From positions 121,081 to 185,080 of the forward strand of contig NZ_PZJX01000052.1 of the NCBI RefSeq assembly GCF_003034915.1: DNA of 64,000 nucleotides. The letters are read 5' to 3'. The notes below the pieces were generated by a model. The model ran no database searches, was not told the origin of the DNA, and saw nothing but the letters and a program-made list of their open reading frames with translations. This stretch comes from Mesorhizobium helmanticense (GTDB taxonomy: Bacteria > Pseudomonadota > Alphaproteobacteria > Rhizobiales > Rhizobiaceae). Positions 8,071 through 16,929 of the stretch are shown here, in pieces. The translations under genes and the position numbers were made by a program. Within the stretch, counting starts at the first letter, position 1; the number at the start of each line of letters is the position of its first letter.

Positions 8071-9359
8071 GCACCGAAAGCGCTCCCGGGCCGCAGAGCG
8101 GCGTCGCCCAAGACCTACAGCAGACACCTCGCGTTGCCGTCTCGGCGCTGGTCACCAATCTGCGCGAATACGGCCTGATCCTGGCGCTGATCGCCATCAT
8201 GGTGTTTTTCCAGTTCACGACATCCGGAACGCTGTTCAAGCCGGTGAACCTGAGCAATCTGGTGCAGCAGAACAGCTTTATCATCGTGATGGCGCTGGGC
8301 ATGCTCCTGGTTATCGTCTCCGGCCATATCGATCTCAGCGTCGGCTCCGTCGCCGGTTTCATCGGCGCGCTGGCGGCGATGATGATGGTCATCTGGCCGC
8401 TCGGCCCCTTGAGCAATCCGCTGGTGGTGTCGGTCATCTGCCTGATCGTGGGTGGCGCGATCGGCGCGGCACAAGGCTACTGGATCGCCTATCACCGAAT
8501 ACCGAGCTTCATCGTCACGCTGGCGGGGATGCTGATCTTCCGCGGCATCTGCCAGGCGCTGCTGGGTGGCGGCTCTTCCGTGGGGCCGCTTCCACCCGGC
8601 TTCAAGGCGCTCAGCTCCGGCTTCATTCCCGACGTGATCGGCTCGTTGACGCTGATCCCGCCGGTGGTGAACGCCGCCGGCAAGACCATCGTCGGCAGCG
8701 GGCTGACGCTGCACATGACGACGATCGTGATCGGCCTCGCCGCCGTGCTTGCCTATGCCTATTTCGGGCTCAGGGCGAGGCGCAGCCGCGAGCGGCATGG
8801 CTATGAGGCCGAACCCTTCACGCTGTTCGTCGTCAAGACCCTGGTGACCAGCGCGCTGGCGCTGTTCCTGGTCTACCAGTTCGCCACCTACAGAGGCCTG
8901 CCGATCGTCCTCATGGTGATGGGCGTGCTGATTGCGCTGTTCGTCTTCGTCACCAAAAGGATGACGATCGGCCGCCGCATCTACGCGATGGGCGGCAACG
9001 CCAAGGCGGCGCAGTTGTCGGGCATCAAGACCGAACGGCTGACCCTGATGGTGTTCATCAATATGGGCGTGCTGTCGGCGCTTGGCGGCCTGATCATCGC
9101 GGCGCGGCTGGGGCAGGCCGTGCCGGCGGCGGGGCTCGGCAGCGAGCTCGACGTCATCGCCGCCGTGTTCATCGGCGGCGCTTCGGCCATGGGCGGCGTC
9201 GGCCAGGTCATCGGCGCCGTGGTCGGCGGGTTCATCATGGGCGTCATGAACAACGGCATGTCGATCATGGGCGTCAATGTCGACTGGCAGCAGGTTGTGA
9301 AGGGCCTGGTGCTGCTCGGCGCCGTGGTCTTTGACGTCTACAACAAGAACAAGGGTTGA
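8067..9359 (+). CDS. gguB: Sugar ABC transporter permease GguB (CUT2 family)
   Basis: 430 residues, strongly hydrophobic, with about ten predicted membrane segments. The family's LSVGSVAGFIGALAAM segment (after GHIDLSVG) and the later GGASAMGGVGQVIGAVVGGF loop, where CUT2 permeases contact the ATPase, are both present. A polar insert around residues 230-250 (ARRSRERHGYEAEPF) separates two helix bundles. It overlaps gguA by four bases. With ChvE and GguA it completes the importer. Confidence 0.92.
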   Translation: MSTESAPGPQSGVAQDLQQTPRVAVSALVTNLREYGLILALIAIMVFFQFTTSGTLFKPVNLSNLVQQNSFIIVMALGMLLVIVSGHIDLSVGSVAGFIGALAAMMMVIWPLGPLSNPLVVSVICLIVGGAIGAAQGYWIAYHRIPSFIVTLAGMLIFRGICQALLGGGSSVGPLPPGFKALSSGFIPDVIGSLTLIPPVVNAAGKTIVGSGLTLHMTTIVIGLAAVLAYAYFGLRARRSRERHGYEAEPFTLFVVKTLVTSALALFLVYQFATYRGLPIVLMVMGVLIALFVFVTKRMTIGRRIYAMGGNAKAAQLSGIKTERLTLMVFINMGVLSALGGLIIAARLGQAVPAAGLGSELDVIAAVFIGGASAMGGVGQVIGAVVGGFIMGVMNNGMSIMGVNVDWQQVVKGLVLLGAVVFDVYNKNKG

Positions 9360-9570
9360 GCCGGGAACAACCTGGCCGGACGAGGAAACCATACGGGTCA
9401 CATCGCGGCTGCCGGCAAGAGGCCGGTGCGAAGAAGTCTCCTGAGAGACCAGGCCAGCGAGCGCAATCCGGACGAAGAATTTCACCCGTGGCGCGGACCT
9501 GGTCCGGGTCGCGCTTGGAAGGGTTTGCCACACCGGCAGGCCGCCAAGGCAATTCTAGAGAGGGTACATC

Positions 9571-10563
9571 ATGCTGATCTCCCAGATACTCGACGACGCC
9601 GAGACGATCCGTGTCGTTGCCCGCAACGGCGGCAAGACCCGGATCATCAACGGCGCCCGCAGCGTCTATTCGCTGGCGATGGAGGCCGCCCGCACCGGCA
9701 CGGGCCTCGAAGCGCTCATCGAACGCAAGGGCTACGGCGAGACGGTCGATCTCGATGCCATCTATAAGAAGGGGCGGCTGGTATCGCCGATCAACCATCC
9801 CGATCCCGCGCATCTCCATCTCACCGGCACGGGCTTGACACATCTCGGCTCCGCGGCGACCCGCGATTCCATGCATAAGAAGCTCAACACCGACGGCGAG
9901 GAACAGCTCACCGATTCCATGAAGATGTTCCGCATGGGACTGGAGGGCGGCAAGCCGGCCAAGGGCCAGATGGGCGTGCAGCCGGAATGGTTCTACAAGG
10001 GCAATGGCACGATGGCGGTGGCGCCGGGCGCGGCACTGATGTCGCCCGCTTTCGCGCAGGACGCCGGCGAGGAACCGGAGATCGCCGGCATCTACGTCAT
10101 CGGCGACGACGGCGCGCCGTTCCGCGTCGGCTTCACGCTGTCGAACGAGTTTTCAGACCATGTCACCGAGCGCGTGAACTATCTGTTCCTCGCGCATTCC
10201 AAGCTGCGCAACGCCTCGTTCGGACCGGAGATCCTGATCGGCGACCTGCCGTCCGACATCAAGGGCTCCTCGCGCATCCTGCGCGACGGCAAGCTGCTTT
10301 GGGAAAAGCCGTTCCTGTCGGGCGAAGCGAACATGTCGCACACCATCGCCAATCTCGAGCACCACCATTTCAAATATTCGGCCTTCCGCCAGCCGGGCGA
10401 CGTGCATGTGCACATGTTCGGCACGGCGACACTGTCTTTTGCCGACGGCATCCGGACCGAGGCCGGCGACGTCTTCGAGATCGAGGCCGGGGATTTCGGC
10501 CTGCCGCTGCGCAATCCGCTCGAAATCGAGAAGCCGGTGAAGGTGGCGGTGAAGGCGCTTTGA
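9571..10563 (+). CDS. gguC: GguC/AraD1 family protein (FAH-like fold)
   Basis: 330 residues behind GAGAGGGTACATC. The family is named from its place in the Agrobacterium ggu cluster and is distantly related to the fumarylacetoacetate hydrolase fold. Visible FAH-like parts are GKPAKGQMGVQPEWFYKGNG, a middle EPEIAGIYVIGDDG with acidic residues placed as metal ligands, and FGPEILIGDLP. AraD1 relatives act in non-phosphorylating L-arabinose breakdown (L-2-keto-3-deoxyarabonate dehydratase). That would fit a substrate delivered by ChvE, but is inference here. The 211-bp gap after gguB, which has no other gene, suggests its own promoter or an extended leader. Confidence 0.8.
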   Translation: MLISQILDDAETIRVVARNGGKTRIINGARSVYSLAMEAARTGTGLEALIERKGYGETVDLDAIYKKGRLVSPINHPDPAHLHLTGTGLTHLGSAATRDSMHKKLNTDGEEQLTDSMKMFRMGLEGGKPAKGQMGVQPEWFYKGNGTMAVAPGAALMSPAFAQDAGEEPEIAGIYVIGDDGAPFRVGFTLSNEFSDHVTERVNYLFLAHSKLRNASFGPEILIGDLPSDIKGSSRILRDGKLLWEKPFLSGEANMSHTIANLEHHHFKYSAFRQPGDVHVHMFGTATLSFADGIRTEAGDVFEIEAGDFGLPLRNPLEIEKPVKVAVKAL

Positions 10564-10570
10564 GCGGGTG

Positions 10571-10593
10571 ATCTCCCCCCATGAGGGGGAGAT
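10571..10593. terminator. Bidirectional hairpin between gguC and the convergent binding-protein gene
   Basis: Perfect 9-bp arms, ATCTCCCCC and GGGGGAGAT, enclose a CATGA loop. It lies in the 44-bp gap between convergent genes and lacks a long T tract. It probably stabilises or ends both messages. Confidence 0.5.
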
Positions 10594-10607
10594 TGGCAGT
10601 TCCAACC

Positions 10608-11381
10608 TCAATAAATATCGAAGTCGAAATATTTGGCCTGGATCTTCTTGTAGGTGCCGTCGGCGACGATGGCGTCTATGGCCGCGTTGAGCTTTTCGCG
10701 CAGTTCATTGTCTTCCTGGCGCACGGCGATGCCGGCTTGCGTCTCGGTGCCCTTGACGTCGCCGACCATCTTGCAGCAGCCGTCGCTGGCCTTCTTCATC
10801 CAGTCCATCAGCACGAACTTGTCGGAGAGGACGGCATCGAGACGGCCGTTCATGAGGTCGGTGATCGCCTCTTCCTGGGTCGGATAGAGCTTCGCCTCGG
10901 CGCCGGCCTTGCCATAGACGTTCTGGGCATAGTCGGCCTGGGTTGTGGAGGCCTGCGCCCCCACCGTCTTGCCGGCAAGCGCCTCAGCTTCGGTCGAAGT
11001 GATCTCCGTGTCGTTCAGCGCCACCAGCGAAAGCGGCGTCGTATAGTATTTGTTGGTGAAGGAGACCTGCTTCTTGCGCTCCTCGGTGATGCTCATCGAG
11101 GCGACGATGGCGTCGAACTTCTTGGCCTGGAGCGCCGGGATCATGCCGTCCCAGTCCTGGGTGACGAGCTCGCATTCGACCTTCATCTGAGCGCAAAGCG
11201 CATCGGCGATGTCGATGTCGAAGCCGACCAGCTTGCCGTCCGCGGTGATGGTGTTGAACGGCGGATAGGCACCCTCGGTGCCGATCTTCAGTTTTTCCTG
11301 TGCCTGTGCCAACGAGAAACCAGGGCCGGCCACCAGCATGGCAGCAGCCGCTGCCGATATGATCCATCTCGAAATCCGCAT
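10608..11381 (-). CDS. Amino-acid ABC transporter substrate-binding protein (HisJ/ArgT-like), orphan
   Basis: 257 residues. ATG at 11381 follows AAGGGG by nine bases and begins a signal peptide (MRISRWIISAAAAAMLVAGP, cut after SLAQA). The mature protein starts EKLKIGTEGAYPPFN, the hallmark of polar amino-acid-binding proteins. DGKLVGFDIDIADALCAQM and DAIVASMSITEERKK follow as expected for lysine/arginine/ornithine or histidine binders. No permease or ATPase gene lies beside it, so it must serve a transporter encoded elsewhere or act as a sensor. Its stop faces gguC across a hairpin. Confidence 0.85.
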   Translation of the reverse strand: MRISRWIISAAAAAMLVAGPGFSLAQAQEKLKIGTEGAYPPFNTITADGKLVGFDIDIADALCAQMKVECELVTQDWDGMIPALQAKKFDAIVASMSITEERKKQVSFTNKYYTTPLSLVALNDTEITSTEAEALAGKTVGAQASTTQADYAQNVYGKAGAEAKLYPTQEEAITDLMNGRLDAVLSDKFVLMDWMKKASDGCCKMVGDVKGTETQAGIAVRQEDNELREKLNAAIDAIVADGTYKKIQAKYFDFDIY

Positions 11382-11490
11382 TTTTTTGTTCCCCTTGCGG
11401 TTGCTCATTTGAAGGTCGGCATAGCCAAGCATGGTGCGCCCGGTCAGGCAAGCACAGTGTGAGGCAAGCAAAGTGAGACTGGCGGAACGA

Positions 11491-12594
11491 TCAGCGCGCG
11501 GCGCGGAAATGCTTGGACAGTTTCAGGCCCTGCGCCTGGTAGTTCGAGCCGAGATCGGTGCCGTAGAGCGCCTGCGGCCGCTTCAGCATGTGCTCGTAGA
11601 CCAGGCGGCCGACGATCTGGCCGTGATCGAGGATGAACGGCACTTCATGGCTGCGCACTTCGAGCACCGCCCGGCTGCCGGTGCCGCCGGCCGCCGAATG
11701 GCCGAAACCCGGATCGAAGAAGCCGGCATAGTGGACACGGAATTCGCCGACCAGCGGATCGAAGGGCGTCATCTCGGCGGCGTAGAGCGGCGGCACATGC
11801 ACCGCCTCCTGGCTGACCAGGATATAGAATTCGTCGGGATCGAGCACCAGCTCACCGGCGCCGCTCTTGTAGAGCGGCTCCCAGAAGTCGACGACATCCT
11901 GCGCGGCGCGCTTGTCGACATCGACCAGCCCGGTGTGATGCTTGCCGCGGTAGCCGACCAGCCCGTCCTTGTCGCCATCGAGGTCGATCGACAGTGCGAT
12001 ACCGCCACCGGAAATGTTCGGCGGCTCGGTGGCGACCAGCGTCTCGGCGCGGTGCAGTTCGCTAAGCTCGCGTTCCGACAGAAGCGCGTTGCCGGTGCGG
12101 AACCGGATCTGCGACAGCCGCGAGCCGGTGCGGACCACTATCGGGAAGGTGCGCGGGCTGACCTCCAGATAGAGCGGCCCGGTGTAGCCGGCGGCGATCT
12201 TGTCGAACTCGTGGCCGCGATCAGTCATCACGCGGGTGAAGATGTCGAGCCGCCCGGTCGAGCTCTTCGGGTTGGCCGAAGCCGAAATGTTTTCAGGCAG
12301 CGCCAGGCTTTCGAGCAGCGGCACGATGTAGACGCAGCCGGTTTCGAGCACCGCGCCCTCCGCCAGATTGATCTCATGCAGCTTCAGCCGATCGAGCTTT
12401 TCGGCGACCTTGTGGTTCGGACCGGGCAGGAAGGAGGCGCGCACGCGCCAGGCCTTGTCGCCGAGCCTGAGGTCGAGGCTGGCCGGCTGGATCTGATCGG
12501 CATCAAGCGCAGGCGCCTTCAGCGCGCCGGACTGGAACAGCGCGGAAATGTCGTGATCGGGAAGAATGCCTGTCTGCCGCAAAGGCTGCTCCAA
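11491..12594 (-). CDS. dcd: 2'-deoxycytidine 5'-triphosphate deaminase, long alphaproteobacterial type
   Basis: 367 residues, about twice the length of classic Dcd, because two trimeric dUTPase-like domains are joined. The start of the first domain has IQPASLDLRLGDKAWRV, matching the Dcd QPASIDLRLG motif. The second half has GQIVGRLVYEHMLKRP and the terminal YQAQGLKLSKHF, like the Dcd C-terminal YQGQ. The enzyme deaminates dCTP to dUTP for thymidylate synthesis in the cytoplasm. It is divergent from the metZ leader, with about 200 bp between the two start codons. The start at 12594 is the first ATG with conserved sequence soon after; it has no strong ribosome site. Confidence 0.85.
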   Translation of the reverse strand: MEQPLRQTGILPDHDISALFQSGALKAPALDADQIQPASLDLRLGDKAWRVRASFLPGPNHKVAEKLDRLKLHEINLAEGAVLETGCVYIVPLLESLALPENISASANPKSSTGRLDIFTRVMTDRGHEFDKIAAGYTGPLYLEVSPRTFPIVVRTGSRLSQIRFRTGNALLSERELSELHRAETLVATEPPNISGGGIALSIDLDGDKDGLVGYRGKHHTGLVDVDKRAAQDVVDFWEPLYKSGAGELVLDPDEFYILVSQEAVHVPPLYAAEMTPFDPLVGEFRVHYAGFFDPGFGHSAAGGTGSRAVLEVRSHEVPFILDHGQIVGRLVYEHMLKRPQALYGTDLGSNYQAQGLKLSKHFRAAR

Positions 12595-12671
12595 GAGGCC
12601 GCTGGTACAAACCTCTTAATCAAGCCGGCAATTGACGCAAGCGCGGCGCGGGTCTAAAGGGTCGTTATCCC

Positions 12672-12723
12672 GTGGTGATTTGGCCGGTCGGCTTGCAGCC
12701 ACGTTAAACAAGTCGCTAAAGGA
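12672..12723 (+). promoter_or_regulatory. SAM-II riboswitch
   Basis: The sequence has the SAM-II (metA motif) pattern: a P1 stem GTGG...CCAC closing at 12672 and 12702, the ATTTGGCC loop strand, CTTGCAGCCACG, and the pseudoknot strand AAGTCGCTAAAGGA. It lies 74 bp upstream of metZ. S-adenosylmethionine binding lowers expression of methionine synthesis. The class is known upstream of metA, metC and metZ-type genes in alphaproteobacteria. Confidence 0.9.
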
Positions 12724-12747
12724 CCGTCGGGCCGCAAGGCCGTATGG

Positions 12748-12778
12748 ACCGGTTGCGACTTTCGCGGCCGGTTTTTTT
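12748..12778 (+). terminator. Intrinsic terminator in the metZ leader, downstream of SAM-II
   Basis: The stem ACCGG-TT-GCGA/TCGC-GG-CCGGT has a short loop and is followed by TTTTTTT. It lies between the riboswitch and the metZ start. GCGGCC in its 3' arm (12764-12769) can instead pair with GGCCGC (12730-12735), which would disrupt the terminator. Confidence 0.75.
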
Positions 12779-12796
12779 GTGTCTGGAACAAAAGCG

Positions 12797-13987
12797 ATGA
12801 GCACCAAGAAGCGCAACTGGAAGCCTCAGACCACACTCGTGCATGGCGGGACGCTGCGTTCCGGCTTCGGCGAAACCTCCGAGGCGATGTACCTCACCCA
12901 GGGCTACGTCTACGAGACGGCACAGGCGGCGGAAGCCCGCTTCAAGGGCGAGGAACCGGGCTTCATCTATTCGCGCTACGCCAATCCCACGGTCGACATG
13001 TTCGAAAAACGCATGTGCGCGCTGGAAGGCGCGGAAGACGCGCGCGCAACCGCATCAGGCATGGCGGCGGTGACCGCCGCACTTCTGTGCAGCGCCAGGG
13101 CCGGTGACCATATCGTGGCGGCGCGCGCGCTGTTCGGCTCCTGCCGCTGGGTGGTCGAGACGCTGGCGCCGAAATACGGCATCGAGGCGACGCTGGTCGA
13201 CGGCACCGACATCGCCAACTGGGAGAAGGCGGTCCAGCCAAACACCAAGCTGTTCTTCCTGGAAAGCCCGACCAATCCGACGCTGGAAGTGGTCGACATC
13301 GCCGCCGTCGCAACGCTTGCCAATTCGATCGGGGCGCGGCTGATCGTTGACAACGTCTTTGCCACCCCCTTGCAGCAGAAGCCCTTGCAGCTCGGCGCCC
13401 ACATCGTCGTCTATTCGGCGACCAAGCACATCGATGGCCAGGGGCGGTGCCTGGGCGGCGTCATCCTGTCGGACAAGAAGTGGATCGACGAGAATTTGCA
13501 CGACTATTTCCGCCATACCGGCCCCAGCCTGTCGCCGTTCAATGCCTGGACGCTGCTCAAGGGCCTGGAGACGTTGCCGCTGCGCGTGCGCCAGCAGACG
13601 GAAAGTGCCGGCAAGATCGCGGATTTCCTCGCCGAGCGGCCTGAGATTGCCCGCGTCATCTATCCCGGCCGTGCCGATCACCCGCAGGCGGCTGTCGTCA
13701 AGAAGCAGATGACGGGCGGCTCGACGCTGATCTGCCTCGACGTCAAGGGCGGCAAGCAGGCGGCTTTCGCCTTCCAGAACGCTCTCGACATCGTGCTGAT
13801 CTCCAACAATCTTGGTGACGCCAAGAGCCTGATCACCCATCCGGCGACGACGACGCACAAGAATCTCAGCGACGAGGCCCGCGCCGAACTCGGCATCGGA
13901 CCGGGCACGCTGAGGCTGTCCGTCGGCCTGGAAGACACGGACGATCTGCTCGGGGATGTCGAGCAGGCGCTGAAAGCCGCCAAATAG
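12797..13987 (+). CDS. metZ: O-succinylhomoserine sulfhydrylase MetZ
   Basis: 396 residues of the Cys/Met-metabolism PLP family. The pyridoxal lysine is K210 in YSATKHIDGQG. SRYANPTVDMFEKRMCALEG and ESPTNPTLEVVDI are typical, as is the C-terminal SLGG-like segment (SVGLEDTDDLLGD). The enzyme makes homocysteine from O-succinylhomoserine and sulfide. MetZ rather than MetB or MetC is favoured by the GGRCLGG-type loop (GQGRCLGGV) and by the upstream SAM-II riboswitch. The frame is open upstream into the riboswitch, but ATG 12797 is the only start after the terminator that matches family length. Confidence 0.9.
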   Translation: MSTKKRNWKPQTTLVHGGTLRSGFGETSEAMYLTQGYVYETAQAAEARFKGEEPGFIYSRYANPTVDMFEKRMCALEGAEDARATASGMAAVTAALLCSARAGDHIVAARALFGSCRWVVETLAPKYGIEATLVDGTDIANWEKAVQPNTKLFFLESPTNPTLEVVDIAAVATLANSIGARLIVDNVFATPLQQKPLQLGAHIVVYSATKHIDGQGRCLGGVILSDKKWIDENLHDYFRHTGPSLSPFNAWTLLKGLETLPLRVRQQTESAGKIADFLAERPEIARVIYPGRADHPQAAVVKKQMTGGSTLICLDVKGGKQAAFAFQNALDIVLISNNLGDAKSLITHPATTTHKNLSDEARAELGIGPGTLRLSVGLEDTDDLLGDVEQALKAAK

Positions 13988-14013
13988 GGATAAGGTATTG
14001 GTCGGCCCGATGG

Positions 14014-15167
14014 TCAGGCGCCCGACGGAGTCTCTTCCAGGTCGGCGACGGCTTTGGTGTGGATGGTCATCGTGTTGCCGCGCCAGTCTACGGCGCCGCT
14101 GAGCCAACCGCGCGCCCAGATCGCCGGAAGCATGATGTCACGCGCGATCATCGCCGGGATCGTGCGCAGCGACAGGTGCCAGCCCTTGGCCGCGGCCAAG
14201 ACGCATTCCGGAAGATAGGCGAGCGCCAGCACGCCGATGGCCGTGACCGCAGGCTGATGCCGAAGCCTGCCGCCGCCACCAGTGCAAGCACCAGCGGCGC
14301 CGCCACGCCGGTCAATATTTCGGGCGCGAAGAACAGCGGGAAGGTGACGCGGCGCAAGCGCGCCCAGCGGGCCTGGCGTGACCAGATTTCGCCAAATGTG
14401 CGCTGGCCGAGCGGCTGCTCGAATGGCGAGGCGACGAGATTGACGCGCAAGCCGAGTCCATTGACCAGCTTGGTCGCGGCGGCGTCCTCGGCGATCTCGG
14501 CGGCAAGCGCGCGAATGCCGCCATTGGCATCAAGCATCGGCTTGTTCCACAGCATGCTCTTGCCCTGGGCAAAGCCGAGGCCAAGCGCCTCGCCGGCATA
14601 TTGCCAGCGCGCCTGCAGCGGGTTGAGGAAGGCGCATTCGACTTCGGCCCAGAACCCATCCGGCCGCGAGCCGATCGGCGTCGAGCAGACGAGGCCTGTG
14701 TCCGACCGCCATGCCGCCATCAGATGCTGGACATAATCCTTCGGCATCAGGACGTTGGAATCGGCAAGGATGACCCAGTGGTGACGGGCGGCTTCCCAGC
14801 CCTTGACGCAGTTGTTGAGTTTCGGATTGCCGCTGATGCGATCGTCGCCGACCAGCAGCCGCGCCGGCACCTTGGGAAACCGGGCAACCGCCCTGTTTAT
14901 CAGTTTGACCACCGGATCATCGGCATTAGCGACACAGAAGATGAGCTCGTAACGCGGCCAGTCGAGCGAGAAGGCACGCGCGAGCGTCTCTTCGGTAAAT
15001 GGCTCGACGCCTCGCGAGGGGATGACGATCGACACCGGCGGCGCCTTGCCGGAGGGCGGCGCGATGGTGCCTCGCCGTTTCAGCCCCATTGAGGCAAGCA
15101 CGATGCTGGCGAGATTTGAAAGGAGCAGAGCTGTCGAGAGCAGGGCGACTATGACTGTCAGTACCAT
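14014..15167 (-). pseudogene. GT2/GT21-like glycosyltransferase (ceramide glucosyltransferase/HpnI type), frameshifted near the 3' end
   Basis: The frame from 15167 encodes about 305 good residues: an N-terminal membrane segment, PPVSIVIPSRG, an acidic WVILADSNVLMPKDY motif, and RQARWARLRRV. The last is the (Q/R)xxRW signature of the GT21 ceramide glucosyltransferase family. Near 14250-14254 the homologous reading passes to another frame, which carries the expected membrane tail (LALAYLPECVLAAAKGWHL, then LPAIWARGWLSGAVDWRGN) and ends at 14014. One missing C in AGCCTGCGG would explain the shift. The original protein would be about 384 residues. It is either a recent pseudogene or a one-base sequence error. 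Substrate is inferred only from the family: lipid glycosylation with a nucleotide sugar at the inner membrane. Confidence 0.75.
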
Positions 15168-15349
15168 CGGATCTGGTCACTCCGGAAAACCGGCTCGAGT
15201 CGCCCGGTACAAGCCCGTGCACACCATCATTGTCATGTGTCACTTAAATGACATTGTTTGCCGGCACCTGCCCTAGATCAAAAGACACGCTGCGTTGACC
15301 AAGCCACGATGCGGGTCGAAAGTTCTGTTCGTATTGTTTGGAGTGATCA

Positions 15350-15742
15350 ATGTACCGCGCCGTTACGCGCAACATCGAAGTGCTGGTCAGGCCGTTCTAC
15401 CTGGAAGATCGCTCGGATCCGTCGGAGAACCGCTATGTCTGGGGTTACCATGTGACCATCGACAATCAGTCGGACGAGTTCGTGCAGCTGCTGTCGCGCT
15501 ATTGGCACATCACGGACGGCGCCGGCCGCGTCGAGGAAGTGCGCGGCGCAGGCGTCGTCGGCGACCAGCCCGAGCTCAACCCCGGCGACAGCTATCAATA
15601 TACGTCTGGCTGCCCGTTGCCGACGCCGTCCGGCATCATGGTCGGCCACTACACGATGCTCAACGCGCGGGGCGAGACGTTCAACATCGCCATCCCCGCC
15701 TTCTCGCTCGACCTGCCAGACACGCGACGCACGGTGAATTAA
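15350..15742 (+). CDS. apaG: ApaG protein
   Basis: 130 residues with the ApaG fibronectin-like beta fold. It begins YRAVTRNIEVLVRPFYLEDRS and includes RYVWGYHVTIDNQS. The ligand-loop signature is GVVGDQPELNPGDSYQYTSG, followed by GIMVGHYTM. ATG 15350 follows GGAGTG by a normal distance. ApaG was named from a Salmonella cobalt/magnesium phenotype; its molecular role is not settled. It converges with hslO, leaving only five bases between stop codons. Confidence 0.9.
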   Translation: MYRAVTRNIEVLVRPFYLEDRSDPSENRYVWGYHVTIDNQSDEFVQLLSRYWHITDGAGRVEEVRGAGVVGDQPELNPGDSYQYTSGCPLPTPSGIMVGHYTMLNARGETFNIAIPAFSLDLPDTRRTVN

Positions 15743-15747
15743 CGGCT

Positions 15748-16758
15748 TCAGTTAGCCGCGCCAAACTCCGCTGGGTCGAAGTCATATTGCTTCGAGCAGA
15801 ATTCGCAGGCGACATGGATGCCGCCCTCCTCGGTGCTGTCCCTGATCTCGTCGGCGGAGAAGCCTTCGAGAATGCCGCGAATCTTGTCCCTCGAGCATGA
15901 GCACTGGTCGGCGACCGGCACGCCGCCGAAGACGCGCACGCCATGCTCGTGGAACAGCCGGTACAGCAGCCGCTCGGCGCCGATCGTCGGATCGATCAGT
16001 TCAGTCGGCTCGATGGTGCCTAGCAGCGCCAGCAGTTCCTGCCAGGAATTGTCGTCCGGATCGTGGATCTCCTCGCGCGGATCGCCGTCGCCGCCCGGCA
16101 GATCGGGCACGCGCATGCGTTCTGGCGACTGCGGCAGGAACTGCGCCAGGATGCCACCGGCGCGCCATTGCTCGCGAGCGCCGCCGATGCCGGGCGTCAG
16201 AAGCTTGGCCACCGAAAGCCGGAGATCGGTCGGGATCTGCTCCGACTGGCGGAAATAGGTGCGCGCCGCCTCCTCCAGCGTCTCGCCGTCGAGCTGGACA
16301 ATGCCCTGGTAGCGCTGCGTGTGGGCGCCCTGGTCGATGGTCAGCGCCAGCACGCCGCTGCCGAGCAGCGTCTGCTGCGACGTCTCGCCGGCGGCCGTCA
16401 GCGCCTCCAACCGGTCGGCATCGAAACGCGCATAGGCCCGCAATGCGGACGGCGTGGAAAAATCCGCGACCAGCATGTCGACCGGCCCGTCAGTGCGGGT
16501 CTGCAGGATGAACTTGCCTTCGAACTTGAGCGAGGTGCCAAGCAGCACCGTCAGCACGCAGGCTTCCGCCAGCAGGCGGGCGACCGGCTCGGGATAGTCG
16601 TGACGGGAAAGGATGGCGTCGAGCATCGGCCCGAGCTGGACGGTGCGGCCGCGCACATCGAGCGGCCCGACCTCGAAGGGGACGACATGGTCGTCGCCGG
16701 CGTAGCCGAATTCGCCGAGTTTGGGTTGATGTTCAGCCAATTGACGGGTTTCCAACAT
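15748..16758 (-). CDS. hslO: Redox-regulated chaperone Hsp33
   Basis: 336 residues from ATG 16758, which follows GGAG by eight bases; an ATG eight codons upstream is in frame but has no such site. The N-terminal domain (VPFEVGPLDVRGRTVQLGP, LLAEACVLTVLLGTSLKFEG) is typical Hsp33. The C-terminal redox switch holds four zinc cysteines in CSCSRDK and CEFCSKQYDF. Oxidation releases zinc and activates the holdase in the cytoplasm. The first pair reads QCSCS, the CxC of the family. The gene converges with apaG and lies downstream of argF on the same strand. Confidence 0.92.
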   Translation of the reverse strand: MLETRQLAEHQPKLGEFGYAGDDHVVPFEVGPLDVRGRTVQLGPMLDAILSRHDYPEPVARLLAEACVLTVLLGTSLKFEGKFILQTRTDGPVDMLVADFSTPSALRAYARFDADRLEALTAAGETSQQTLLGSGVLALTIDQGAHTQRYQGIVQLDGETLEEAARTYFRQSEQIPTDLRLSVAKLLTPGIGGAREQWRAGGILAQFLPQSPERMRVPDLPGGDGDPREEIHDPDDNSWQELLALLGTIEPTELIDPTIGAERLLYRLFHEHGVRVFGGVPVADQCSCSRDKIRGILEGFSADEIRDSTEEGGIHVACEFCSKQYDFDPAEFGAAN

Positions 16759-16858
16759 GACAAAGCTCCGGGGCGCGGCCATGCCGCCCTCCGGGGCGCA
16801 TGCGTCTAAACGCGCTCATTTTGCGTGATGGGCCTGAGATAGGCACCACGCATTGCCC

Positions 16859-16929
16859 GATCAAGGTGGGCCCGATCAAGTTGGGCCCGATCAAGTTGGG
16901 CCGGATCAAGGTGGCCCGGATCAAGCGCC
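16859..16929. repeat. Tandem 15-bp repeat (4 full units plus 11 bp) running into the argF stop codon
   Basis: Units start at 16859, 16874, 16889, 16904 and 16919, each GATCAAG followed by (G/T)TGG and GCCC or close variants. Neighbouring units differ at one to three bases. The last, shortened unit contains the argF stop codon and final Ala/Gly codons, so the array seems to have grown from the gene's end. On the minus strand it reads as five-residue repeats (LIGPN-like) but without a credible start. Confidence 0.85.

Noticed and set aside
12632..12796. A longer metZ product starting at 12632
   Set aside because: That stretch is the SAM-II riboswitch and terminator; the protein motif begins after ATG 12797.
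16859..16929. Repeat array as a small CRISPR
   Set aside because: Units are contiguous 15-mers without spacers and no cas genes are present.
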